Of a stretch of DNA of 19,732 nucleotides, positions 1 to 6,510 are shown piece by piece; positions within the stretch are counted from its first letter, which is position 1; each line of letters begins with the position of its first letter. The notes beneath the pieces were generated by a model, which saw only the letters and a list, made by a program, of their open reading frames with translations, was not told where the DNA came from and did not search any database. Where the stretch lies: NCBI GenBank assembly GCA_003142355.1, contig PLMF01000058.1, positions 1,281-21,012 on the forward strand, given 5' to 3'. The stretch is from Bryobacterales bacterium (GTDB taxonomy: Bacteria > Acidobacteriota > Terriglobia > Bryobacterales > Bryobacteraceae). The translations under genes were made by a program, and so were the position numbers.

Positions 1-9
1 TTCGTTACA

Positions 10-810
10 ATGGCTGCTGTGGACACACAGAAACCGAGGCGGTGGCGCCGCCGGTGGGACAGCTTTTCGGAACTGACGCACGAGGTGCACCGCGGCTTCA
101 TTGCGGAATGGACGGTTACCATCATTCTATTGCTGTTCGCCACCACCACCCTGGTGCAGGCCTTCGTCATACCGAGCGCCTCCATGGTGGCAACGCTGCT
201 GATCGGCGATCACGTGCTGGTGGATAAGTTCGTCTACGCGCCTGCGGGGGCCCTTTCCCGCCACACGCTGCCGTATCGCGAGGTGCGGCGGGGTGACATC
301 ATCGTGTTCCGCTACCCCCTCAACATCAAGGAGGATTACGTGAAGCGCGCCATCGGCGTGCCCGGCGACCACATCCACTTCGTGAACCAGCAGCTCATCC
401 TCAACGGCAAGCCCGTTCGCGAGCCGTACACCATCCATTCCGCCGCTTACCCGGATCTCTACCGCGACAATTTCCCCACCACTCCGCCCAACATGCCGTT
501 GCGGCCGCAAGCCGCGGACATGCTCGAAAACCACGTGGTGGAGGGCGACTTGGTCGTGCCGCCGGGTTCCGTCTTCGCCATGGGCGACAATCGCGACGAC
601 TCGGATGACAGCCGCTACTGGGGCTTCGTCCCGCGCGAGAACATCGAGGGCACGCCCCTGATCATCTACTGGTCATTCGAGGCCCCTACTCAGGACCTCA
701 CCAACGGCAACATCGGCATCGATCACATTATCGATGTGGTGTCGCACTTCCTCACCAAGACGCGCTGGTCGCGGACCTTCAAGCTGATCCGCGGCTATCC
801 GCTGAAGTAG
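10..810 (+). CDS. lepB: Signal peptidase I
   Basis: Membrane-bound serine protease that removes signal peptides from exported pre-proteins on the outer face of the cytoplasmic membrane. The 266-aa product has one membrane segment at about residues 35-53, followed by the signature IPSASM, whose S58 matches the catalytic serine. The general-base lysine is K112 in DYVKRAIGVPGD. The C-terminal family box GDNRDDSDDSRYWGFVP lies at 192-208. Length and motif order match a complete LepB with a single N-terminal anchor. The insertion at about 140-175 is moderately long but within the family's range. Only nine bases precede the start, so the ribosome site and promoter cannot be judged and a slightly upstream start is possible. 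The gene converges on a minus-strand gene ending 4 bp downstream, and no terminator is visible in that gap. Confidence 0.96.
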   Translation: MAAVDTQKPRRWRRRWDSFSELTHEVHRGFIAEWTVTIILLLFATTTLVQAFVIPSASMVATLLIGDHVLVDKFVYAPAGALSRHTLPYREVRRGDIIVFRYPLNIKEDYVKRAIGVPGDHIHFVNQQLILNGKPVREPYTIHSAAYPDLYRDNFPTTPPNMPLRPQAADMLENHVVEGDLVVPPGSVFAMGDNRDDSDDSRYWGFVPRENIEGTPLIIYWSFEAPTQDLTNGNIGIDHIIDVVSHFLTKTRWSRTFKLIRGYPLK

Positions 811-814
811 GGCA

Positions 815-1465
815 TCATCGTGCCGGCGCCTCAGAACTCGAAGCCGCGTGTCCGCCGGATTGCTCCGCGTTGAATTCAAACACGTCGGTGTTGGTCCGGA
901 CCACCAGGCGGCCGGGCCCCAAAGGCTTGCCCTCGGTGGGGAAGAAGACCGCGCCATCGGTGGATTCACCGGGAGCCAGTTTGGTCTGCACCATTGCCAG
1001 CGCGCTGGCGGTGGCGGCAGCCTTCAGCTTCGTCGATCCCATGGACAGGGCGGCCAGCCGGCGCTGCTCGTATCCGTTGGTCGTCGACCTCAGGTGCAGG
1101 TTTCCGTAAACCCCGGCCTCATAGCTGCCGACCAGCTTGATGACATCGCTGCCGCTGCCCTTTTTTTGCAACATCGCAATCACTGTCCGGGCGGATGTCG
1201 CGCGAAGGGTGACGCTGCCGTCGCGGACGAAAGTGAAATCCTCCGGCCGGATCACGTACGGCCCGTCGGATCCATTCGAAACCGCTACCTGGATGGTGGT
1301 GTACTCGTGCAGATGGGACGGCAGAACGGCGAACATGACGGTCACGCCGGATTTCGTAAGCGTCTGGTATTTCAGACCGTTCGACTCATACTCGATCACC
1401 TGAGCGTGCGCGCGCGGGTACAGCAGCGTGAGCGCCAGGCCGCATACCCCGAGAAGCCGGTTCAT
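815..1465 (-). CDS. Secreted protein of unknown function
   Basis: I do not recognise a named family. The 216-aa product begins with a short basic and hydrophobic signal peptide, with likely cleavage after AHA at about residue 21, so it is probably periplasmic or extracellular. The mature part alternates beta-prone stretches such as TTIQVAVSNGS and LVVRTNTDVFEF, suggesting an immunoglobulin-like or other all-beta fold. It has no cysteine after the signal region and no lipobox. It lies 76 bp downstream of the NIPSNAP gene on the same strand and could be co-transcribed with it. However, a TAAGAT hexamer (plus-strand positions 1472-1477) sits six bases before the ATG and no Shine-Dalgarno is visible, so it may also have its own leaderless transcript. 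The signal peptide at the chosen start supports that start. Confidence 0.75.
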   Translation of the reverse strand: MNRLLGVCGLALTLLYPRAHAQVIEYESNGLKYQTLTKSGVTVMFAVLPSHLHEYTTIQVAVSNGSDGPYVIRPEDFTFVRDGSVTLRATSARTVIAMLQKKGSGSDVIKLVGSYEAGVYGNLHLRSTTNGYEQRRLAALSMGSTKLKAAATASALAMVQTKLAPGESTDGAVFFPTEGKPLGPGRLVVRTNTDVFEFNAEQSGGHAASSSEAPAR

Positions 1466-1541
1466 GAGACAATCTTACGATAACGCACGAGCGACCTTCC
1501 GATCCCTCCCAGGAGGGACTGGCCGCGTCCGGCAACTGCCC

Positions 1542-2324
1542 TCACCGGATCGGCGAGTACCCCATCGCATGGTAAAGCGAAATCTGGGTCACGCTCGAGA
1601 TCTGTCCGCTGCGATTGATCGATTCCTGGCGCACCCGGATCCATTCCTCATCGGCGGAAAACGCATTCCACGCCTTCTCGCGGGCGGCCAGGGTGTCGAA
1701 GGGAATGAGGTAGGTCAAGTTGGGACGGTTGGCCCCAAAAACAGTCGACGAATAGAGGAGGGGATTCACACCAACCCGGTGAAAGATCTTGACTTCCGAG
1801 TTCGAAAACCGCTCGTGCAGCGCTTTGGCCTGGCGCGCCGTGGGCGAGTGGTAGGTCCGAAGCTCGAAAATCCGCGGCACGGCCGGCGGCTTCTCAGGCG
1901 CGACGATCTCGGGCGAATAGTCGGTGGCTTCGAGCAGGGAAGCGCTGGCGGAAACGTAGGGCGGCTCGCCCAATTCCCACTGGTCGAACGCGCGAACCAA
2001 CTCTTTGTCGGAAAACAACGCTTTTGACACCGACCAGACCTGGTCGCACGACTCGAGGCCGAAAATGGCGGCCACCTGCGGCAGGTGCGGCGCCATAACC
2101 GCCTCGAGAAAGATCTTCGGCCCCTTGTAGTTGATGCGCTCCATGGCTGGCAGCAGGGCCTTGGAGAAGAAATCGTGGATGCGCCCCGGCTGCGATCCCT
2201 GCTCCAGGAAGTACTGCTCGAACACGTAGAAGCGGGTCTTGCGCCCTTCTTCGGCACTGGCGGCGAGGCCGGCGGGCAGCAACGCGGGTAGTCCTTCGAG
2301 AAACTGGCGGCGATCGAGGATCAT
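1542..2324 (-). CDS. NIPSNAP family protein
   Basis: NIPSNAP domains are ferredoxin-like (dimeric alpha/beta barrel) folds. Bacterial members are common in Acidobacteria and planctomycetes, but their biochemical role is mostly unknown. The 260-aa product has an N-terminal MILDRRQFLEGLPALL, resembling an export signal with paired arginines but not a full Tat motif. A clear NIPSNAP domain spans about 150-258, starting RIFELRTYHS and containing NLTYLIPFDTLAAREKAWNAF. A weaker first copy at about 31-135 starts RFYVFEQYFL, so the protein is a double-domain form. The frame is open upstream to 2666 but that part overlaps the plus-strand HDOD gene and looks non-coding. Two starts compete: ATG at 2324 with TATAAT six bases upstream and no Shine-Dalgarno, and ATG at 2345 (seven residues longer) preceded by GGAGGAGA at a 10-nt spacing. 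The second would give a conventional leadered start. Confidence 0.85.
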   Translation of the reverse strand: MILDRRQFLEGLPALLPAGLAASAEEGRKTRFYVFEQYFLEQGSQPGRIHDFFSKALLPAMERINYKGPKIFLEAVMAPHLPQVAAIFGLESCDQVWSVSKALFSDKELVRAFDQWELGEPPYVSASASLLEATDYSPEIVAPEKPPAVPRIFELRTYHSPTARQAKALHERFSNSEVKIFHRVGVNPLLYSSTVFGANRPNLTYLIPFDTLAAREKAWNAFSADEEWIRVRQESINRSGQISSVTQISLYHAMGYSPIR

Positions 2325-2330
2325 TCGTTT

Positions 2331-2336
2331 ATTATA
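2331..2336 (-). promoter_or_regulatory. Candidate -10 element of the NIPSNAP gene
   Basis: On the minus strand this reads TATAAT, a perfect -10 hexamer, separated by AAACGA from the ATG at 2324. A transcript starting at the usual distance would begin at or next to that ATG and would have no leader. If the upstream ATG at 2345 is the true start, the hexamer would instead lie inside the gene and be fortuitous. No TTGACA-like -35 is present at 17-18 bp. Confidence 0.35.
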
Positions 2337-2379
2337 AGCCCGCATTTCCGTTCGTCTCCTCCGATTTGCCTTAACCAAA

Positions 2380-3324
2380 GTGAGCAGCGAAGAACGGCTC
2401 GCGCTCGCCGATAAAGTACTTATGCCATGTACCGTCACGGACGAACGGTTGTTGTCGGCGAGTCTGCCGGACGAAACCGCCCCCGAGATCGACTTCCAGA
2501 CCGATGTCGTCACCATACCAGTCAGGCTGTGCAATCTCCCTCCATTCAATGCGATCGCCAGTCGGGTGCTGGCTATGACCGCGGATCCCGACATCGACCT
2601 GGGGCGCATATCGCGAGTCATCCAGGGCGACCCGGCCTTCGCCGCCGACATCCTCTTCGTGGCCAATTCGTCCCTGTTCGGATTCCCCTCCCGGATGCAC
2701 TCCCTGCGCCACGCCGTCGCCCTGCTGGGGCTGGACCGTATTCAAGCGCTGGGCGTGACCGTGGCCATGCGCGGCTTTCTCGGCACACGCACCCCGTCGG
2801 TTCATCAATGCTGGCAGCACAGCGCGGCTTGCGCCCTGGTGTGCGAAGAGTTCTCGGCCATTTTCGATCTCTCCGGCGATCGGGCTTATACGGCCGGGAT
2901 GATGCACGATATCGGCCGGCTGGGTTTGCTCAGAACCTATGCCAGCGAGATGACGCCCATCCTGAACGGCCACTACAACAGCGTGCAGGAAGTTCTCCAG
3001 GCTGAGCGGGAGGCGCTAAATGTCGACCACGCCCGCGCCGGCTCGTGGTTGGTCGAGAATTGGTGTTTGCCCAAAGACTTCTCCGAAATCTGCGCCCATC
3101 ACCACGAGGCCCCGGATGCCGGCGATTCCGAGATCCTCCAACTGGTGAAGGCAGCCTGTACCATGGCGGATGCCATCGGCTTTCCAGCCGTCAAGTGCCG
3201 GCAGCAGCCCTCCTATCAAGACGCCACGTCGCCGCTGAAGCCCCGACTGGGACGTAAGGCAGCGTTTTCGGAAGAGGACTTGCGCGCCAGCGTGACCGCC
3301 AGGTTGCTGGCATTCGAAAGCTAA
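2380..3324 (+). CDS. HDOD domain signalling protein
   Basis: HDOD domains are all-helical relatives of HD phosphohydrolases found in bacterial signalling proteins; most lack known catalytic activity. The 314-aa product carries the domain at about 47-250: the opening LCNLPPFNAIASRVL, then DPAFAADILFVANSSLFGFP, typical of the family, CWQHSAACALV at about 144-154, and a retained HD pair at H176-D177 in MMHDIGRLGLL. A His-rich ICAHHHEAP follows. The C-terminal 60 residues look like a loose tail. The start is uncertain: GTG at 2380 opens the frame, and ATG at 2422 would remove 14 residues without touching the domain. Neither has a good ribosome site. It is divergent from the NIPSNAP gene, so the region 2325-2379 must hold both control regions. 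No partner such as a receiver or GGDEF domain is fused. Confidence 0.88.
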   Translation: MSSEERLALADKVLMPCTVTDERLLSASLPDETAPEIDFQTDVVTIPVRLCNLPPFNAIASRVLAMTADPDIDLGRISRVIQGDPAFAADILFVANSSLFGFPSRMHSLRHAVALLGLDRIQALGVTVAMRGFLGTRTPSVHQCWQHSAACALVCEEFSAIFDLSGDRAYTAGMMHDIGRLGLLRTYASEMTPILNGHYNSVQEVLQAEREALNVDHARAGSWLVENWCLPKDFSEICAHHHEAPDAGDSEILQLVKAACTMADAIGFPAVKCRQQPSYQDATSPLKPRLGRKAAFSEEDLRASVTARLLAFES

Positions 3325-3454
3325 TCGAGCCATCTGCCAAAAAACTGCCGGGTGTCAAAAACTGGACGCCACCCGGGTTCTCCATCACCCTGCAATGCTT
3401 GGATTCCGCGGTGGCCCTTCATGTGCACAGGCAAAGCTGAAGGTACACAACAAT

Positions 3455-3643
3455 ATGGAACTTCAAGTGATTTCATTGCTGGGCGCAACGATATCGTTGG
3501 AATGTGCGATTGTCCTTCTGGGAGCAGTCCTGTTCCTCGATTACCGAAGGGCACTGCGAAGACGCTGGTTGCTCGGGCATCTGGAAAGCATCCTCCAGGG
3601 CGATCGTGAATCGGAATTGATGGATATGCCTGACGCGGCGTAA
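3455..3643 (+). CDS. Small single-pass membrane protein
   Basis: A 62-aa frame beginning MELQVISLLGATISLECAIV, with one hydrophobic segment (about residues 3-27) followed by a strongly basic stretch (DYRRALRRRW) and an amphipathic, acidic tail. By the positive-inside rule the tail would be cytoplasmic. The frame extends 20 codons further upstream to 3395, but those residues look unlike protein, and a weak GAAGG precedes the ATG at 3455. I recognise no family. It lies 130 bp after the HDOD gene and ends 16 bp before the convergent GH79 gene. The ordered layout of hydrophobic, basic and acidic parts argues for a real gene, but so short a frame in GC-rich DNA could be chance. Confidence 0.45.
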   Translation: MELQVISLLGATISLECAIVLLGAVLFLDYRRALRRRWLLGHLESILQGDRESELMDMPDAA

Positions 3644-3659
3644 CCGTCAGAGTTTGCTC

Positions 3660-5054
3660 TCAACGGATTTCGACGATCGCCGCGCTGGCCGCAGGCAGCT
3701 CGATTTCGAGCTGTCCATTGCGCGCTTGGAGGACTTCCGGCTTCATTGGCTTCCATGTGCCCGCCGGTGTGACTTCCGCTCCACCCAGTGTAATGCCCGA
3801 CTTCGCATCGATAGCGGGCCCGCTTAGCCGTGTGACAGCCGCCCGGCTGGCTTGCGTGTGATTGCCGGTAACCACGGTCAAGGCGGCTCGCCCGGCCCGT
3901 TTGTTGATCAAGGTAAGCGTAAGCGCTCCTTTGTTCGGCTGAGTGGCATACGCTTTCACGTCAGGCGCGCTCGCATCCATCTCCGCCTTCAGAAGGCGGC
4001 CTTTGCCACCGAGCGAGAAGGCGAGCATGCCATAGTACTCCGGCTTGGCCGTGTAATGGCCATGTTCGTCGTCACCGATCGGAGAGTATGAGCTGATGAA
4101 GTCGCGGTGGTTCACACCCGTTTCCATGTTTACGCCGGAGCAGCCGTTGGCCGCCAGCGTAAACATATAGTCCAGCACCCACAGCGCCGCCGCCATGCTA
4201 TCGCTCACACCGGGCCGTCCGCCGCCGGAAAAGGAATTTACCTCGCAAATGCGATACGGCAGACCGCACTTCCGTGAGGCGGCGCTCAACTGGTCGAGTT
4301 GCGGCTGCAGCTTCGGATCGACACCCAGCAACTTTTCGATGGTGCTGCTCGGGCTCTGCCCTTCACGGTAGTAGTGATGCGTGAGCACAACGGCATCTTG
4401 GCCTTCATCCGCGGCAAATCGCGTTACCCAATCGGTCTTTCCAGCGACATCCGGCCCGGCCAATGGAATCCGTGGAAACTGCGCCCGCAATGCTGTCTTG
4501 TAGTGGCGGTATTCCGCCAGCCAATCCTCATAGCCGTACCCCGTCATACGGTGCTTCTGGTTAGGGAACAGATCCGGCTCGTTGCCGATCTCGACGGCCA
4601 TCAGCCTCTCCCCGGCAATCGAGAGCACCGCGTCTGCCTCCGCGACCGCCTCGGATTCCGAGCCCTTTCCGAGGTCCAATCCCCAAATCAGTTTCCATCC
4701 GGTCGCCTTGAGAAAGCCGCCCAGGTCTCTCAACATGGCGTCGTTCACCACGGTCCCGTAGGCGCTTGAAACCGCGGCAGCGGTCGCGGAGTAGTGCGCG
4801 TAGTCGGAAGTGTTGCCGCCAATGCGGATGACGCCACATGCGCCCAGCGTGCGCACCAACTGCGCATACACGCGGTTGGCGCCATTCAGCAAACCTGGTC
4901 TGGCCACGGACGAGATCTCATATCCCAAGCCCATGAAATCAGGTGCGATCACACCCCGTGGCTGGTCTCGGTCGACCGTTACCAGCGCCGCCTGCTCGTC
5001 GTTTTGTGCGGAAACGGCGAGCAACGCGTTGGCGAGGAACTCGCGGCGATTCAT
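3660..5054 (-). CDS. Secreted GH79-like glycoside hydrolase (beta-glucuronidase/heparanase type)
   Basis: GH79 enzymes are retaining glycosidases acting on glucuronides or heparan-like and arabinogalactan chains; a characterised member comes from Acidobacterium capsulatum. The 464-aa product starts MNRREFLANALLAVSA, a Tat-like export signal. The (beta/alpha)8 catalytic domain spans about 30-370, with the acid/base glutamate E159 in VEIGNEPDLF and the nucleophile E271 in YRICEVNSFSGGG. Their spacing of 112 residues fits the family. A C-terminal beta-sandwich (about 370-464, ending LEIELPAASAAIVEIR) matches the GH79 C-terminal domain. The start at 5054 is supported by GGGAGGTGAG directly upstream; the longer frame to 5117 lacks this. 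It stands alone, with no transporter or other glycosidase nearby, so the exact substrate cannot be read from context. Confidence 0.85.
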   Translation of the reverse strand: MNRREFLANALLAVSAQNDEQAALVTVDRDQPRGVIAPDFMGLGYEISSVARPGLLNGANRVYAQLVRTLGACGVIRIGGNTSDYAHYSATAAAVSSAYGTVVNDAMLRDLGGFLKATGWKLIWGLDLGKGSESEAVAEADAVLSIAGERLMAVEIGNEPDLFPNQKHRMTGYGYEDWLAEYRHYKTALRAQFPRIPLAGPDVAGKTDWVTRFAADEGQDAVVLTHHYYREGQSPSSTIEKLLGVDPKLQPQLDQLSAASRKCGLPYRICEVNSFSGGGRPGVSDSMAAALWVLDYMFTLAANGCSGVNMETGVNHRDFISSYSPIGDDEHGHYTAKPEYYGMLAFSLGGKGRLLKAEMDASAPDVKAYATQPNKGALTLTLINKRAGRAALTVVTGNHTQASRAAVTRLSGPAIDAKSGITLGGAEVTPAGTWKPMKPEVLQARNGQLEIELPAASAAIVEIR

Positions 5055-5170
5055 CTCACCTCCCTGGAACCTGAGCATACCAGTACTTCCGATCCATAAC
5101 CAAAGAGATCGCCACATTGCCGCGACGCTCCGCTCGATAATCAGCTCAAACTGGTGGAGGTGGAATTGCC

Positions 5171-5359
5171 ATGCGGATGATGATTCGGTACCAAAACGGG
5201 CTCAGGGTGGAAGCGGTCTTGCTGGCTGCCAATCGTGAACGGATGCGGGCGGCAATCGCCTCCCAGCGTGACACCGTCGAATTGCATCGGGTGGATGGCC
5301 GCTGGTACACCCAGAGAGGGGCTGCCATCGAGATTGAGGCGCTCATCTTCATGGGCTAG
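5171..5359 (+). CDS. Small protein of unknown function, 62 aa
   Basis: A 62-aa frame starting MRMMIRYQNGLRVEAVLLAA. A strong Shine-Dalgarno, GGAGGTGG at 5156-5163, lies seven bases before the ATG, which makes this the best supported of the very short genes here. The sequence alternates strands and turns (IRYQNGLRVEAVLLA, DTVELHRVDGRWYTQRGAAIEIEALIF) and looks like a small beta-barrel or SH3-like fold. No cysteines, no membrane segment, no signal peptide. It is divergent from the GH79 gene across a 116-bp gap and ends just before the toxin-antitoxin promoter. Small proteins of this general pattern occur in acidobacterial genomes, but I know no function. Confidence 0.6.
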   Translation: MRMMIRYQNGLRVEAVLLAANRERMRAAIASQRDTVELHRVDGRWYTQRGAAIEIEALIFMG

Positions 5360-5366
5360 CCTGCCG

Positions 5367-5395
5367 TTGAACAAGGAACCGATCCTTGCTATGGT
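5367..5395 (+). promoter_or_regulatory. Promoter with embedded operator for the vapBC pair
   Basis: A -35 TTGAAC (5367-5372) and a -10 TATGGT (5390-5395) are 17 bp apart. The spacer contains a perfect inverted repeat, CAAGGA-ACCGA-TCCTTG (5372-5388), with 6-bp arms around a 5-bp centre. A further AAGGA half-site follows at 5396-5400. A palindrome between the two promoter boxes is where an AbrB-type antitoxin or its toxin complex would bind to repress its own operon. The placement is seen in the sequence; binding is inferred. Confidence 0.6.
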
Positions 5396-5418
5396 AAGGA
5401 TAGAGAGCTGGAAACGCC

Positions 5419-5703
5419 ATGGCTAAGGTTACGTCCAAATACCAAGTGACTTTGCCCAGGAGAATCGCCGAAACGTACCGGATCCGTCCTGGTGATGACA
5501 TAGACTGGGTACCGGCCGGCGAAGTGATTCGCGTGATTCCTCCAGGGAAACAGGCAGCATCACAGAGTCGGGAATCGCAACTCCGTTTGTTCGATCAAGC
5601 CACCGAACGCCACCGCGGGCGGGCATCGGCGCGTGCCGGCGGGCGGTCTCGCAGCCGAGGATGGGACAGAGAGGATCTCTACCGGCGTGGCCGCTCTCGT
5701 TGA
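5419..5703 (+). CDS. vapB: AbrB/SpoVT-type antitoxin (VapB)
   Basis: The first 45 residues form the swapped-hairpin DNA-binding domain of the AbrB/MazE/SpoVT class: MAKVTSKYQVTLPRRIAETY, then RIRPGDDIDWVPAGEVIRVIPP. The remaining half, ending [14 protein letters not shown], is the flexible tail of VapB-type antitoxins that wraps the toxin; this ending is common in AbrB antitoxins paired with PIN toxins. Expected role: neutralise the adjacent nuclease and, alone or in complex, repress the operon through the palindrome at 5372-5388. The last 17 bases overlap the start of the toxin gene, so translation is probably coupled. The ribosome site is weak (GGAAA about six bases before the ATG). The arginine-rich region at about 64-94 is partly shaped by overlapping sequence but fits the family's tail. 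Confidence 0.82.
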   Translation: MAKVTSKYQVTLPRRIAETYRIRPGDDIDWVPAGEVIRVIPPGKQAASQSRESQLRLFDQATERHRGRASARAGGRSRSRGWDREDLYRRGRSR

Positions 5704-6118
5704 CACCAACGTCCTGGTCTATCGGTTCGACACCCGGTTTGCCGAAAAGCAGAAAATTGCAACCGAAATTCTCAGGCGCGGCATCATCGAAGACTCTGTG
5801 CGCCTGCCGCATCAAGCCATCATTGAGTTTGTCGCGGCGGTAACGCGCCCGATTCGAGGCCACGTTATCCTCAAACCAGCCGACGCCCTGCGAGAAGCGG
5901 AAGAACTTCTGAAACAGTTCACCGTTCTTTACCCGAATGAGGCGATTCTCCGTGAAGCCGTTCGCGGATGCGCAGCGTACCAATTGAGCTGGTTCGACGC
6001 ACACCTGTGGTCGTACGCGGAACACTACGGCCTCCAGGAAATCCTCACAGAGGATCTTCAGCATGATCGGCTCTATGGCACGGTCCGCGCGGTGAACCCC
6101 TTTATCGGCTTACTCTAG
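5687..6118 (+). CDS. vapC: PIN-domain ribonuclease toxin (VapC)
   Basis: PIN-domain toxins are Mg-dependent endoribonucleases that cut tRNA or rRNA and halt growth. The 143-aa product opens with [13 protein letters not shown], placing the first acidic residue at D6. The others are E47 ([10 protein letters not shown]), D104 ([12 protein letters not shown]) and D123 (ILTEDLQHD), with the characteristic ending [10 protein letters not shown]. All four catalytic acids are present, so it should be active. The frame stays open upstream to GTG 5633, but the family normally begins within two to four residues of the LVDTN strand, so GTG at 5687 is preferred; AGAGAGGA (5668-5675) lies upstream at a rather long spacing. 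It overlaps the antitoxin gene by 17 bp, the usual vapBC arrangement. Confidence 0.85.
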   Translation: MAALVDTNVLVYRFDTRFAEKQKIATEILRRGIIEDSVRLPHQAIIEFVAAVTRPIRGHVILKPADALREAEELLKQFTVLYPNEAILREAVRGCAAYQLSWFDAHLWSYAEHYGLQEILTEDLQHDRLYGTVRAVNPFIGLL

Positions 6119-6225
6119 GTCCTGCGTTCCTTCGTGGCGGCGCCACTTGGCGCCCTGGCGCTAGCGAAGCGCGGCGTCCCCTGGCCCCCGGCCCCCGGCC
6201 CCGCGAGCGAAGCGAGCCCCGCCAT
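6119..6225. other. GC-rich intergenic segment, no gene
   Basis: This is the first part of a 392-bp gene-free stretch. It holds short palindromes such as GTGGC-GGC-GCCAC and GCGCT-AGCGA-AGCGC, a C/G-only run of CCCGGC units and a GCGAGCGAAGCGAGC direct repeat. No T-run follows any hairpin, so a classic terminator for vapC is not evident. Confidence 0.5.
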
Positions 6226-6451
6226 CTCTACGCCCTTCGTGCTCACGTAATACTTGGCTAGCATGTTGGGGTTCTCCCACGCCGGGAAGGTTTCCGGGCG
6301 CTTCAGGTACTCGAAGAACTGCTACGTCACCTGGGCGAAGTGCGCCTCGTGGCCCACGCGGTACTGGTCCGGGATGGTCACCCGCACGCGCGCTCCCTGT
6401 TCCTGGGTTGCGATGCCCGGATATTGGCTCGCCAGCGCGCTGATTTTCCGC
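6226..6451 (-). pseudogene. Broken 3' fragment of a Gfo/Idh oxidoreductase gene
   Basis: These 226 bp align without gaps to 11648-11873, inside the intact oxidoreductase gene, with nine mismatches by eye (about 96% identity). The fragment corresponds to about residues 337-412 of the 417-aa protein and is in the same orientation. It lacks the last five codons and the stop, has no start, and carries an in-frame stop: the lysine codon of [10 protein letters not shown] has become TAG (plus-strand 6322-6324). It is therefore a dead copy. A plus-strand open frame covering 6254-6598 is simply the antisense of this fragment running on into the kinase gene. Confidence 0.9.
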
Positions 6452-6493
6452 GCTGGAGCACTTGACGCCGCTGGTCTACCGGAAACTGCGCGG
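6448..6493 (+). pseudogene. Fragment of an ECF sigma factor gene
   Basis: About 46 bp resemble positions 11095-11140 of the intact sigma gene with seven mismatches by eye. Translated, it reads [15 protein letters not shown], against ALDQLTPLVYGELRR in the intact protein; this is the start of sigma region 2 in this family. The fragment is joined to the oxidoreductase fragment through a shared CCGC (6448-6451), and the similarity stops abruptly before the kinase stop codon. The differences from the intact gene are those expected between paralogues, so it may derive from another family member. The short length limits certainty. Confidence 0.65.
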
Positions 6494-6510
6494 GGCTCAC
6501 GCTCTGGCGG

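Noticed and set aside
2325..2666. N-terminal extension of the NIPSNAP frame up to 2666
   Set aside because: It overlaps the HDOD gene, has no signal or domain, and better starts exist at 2324 or 2345.
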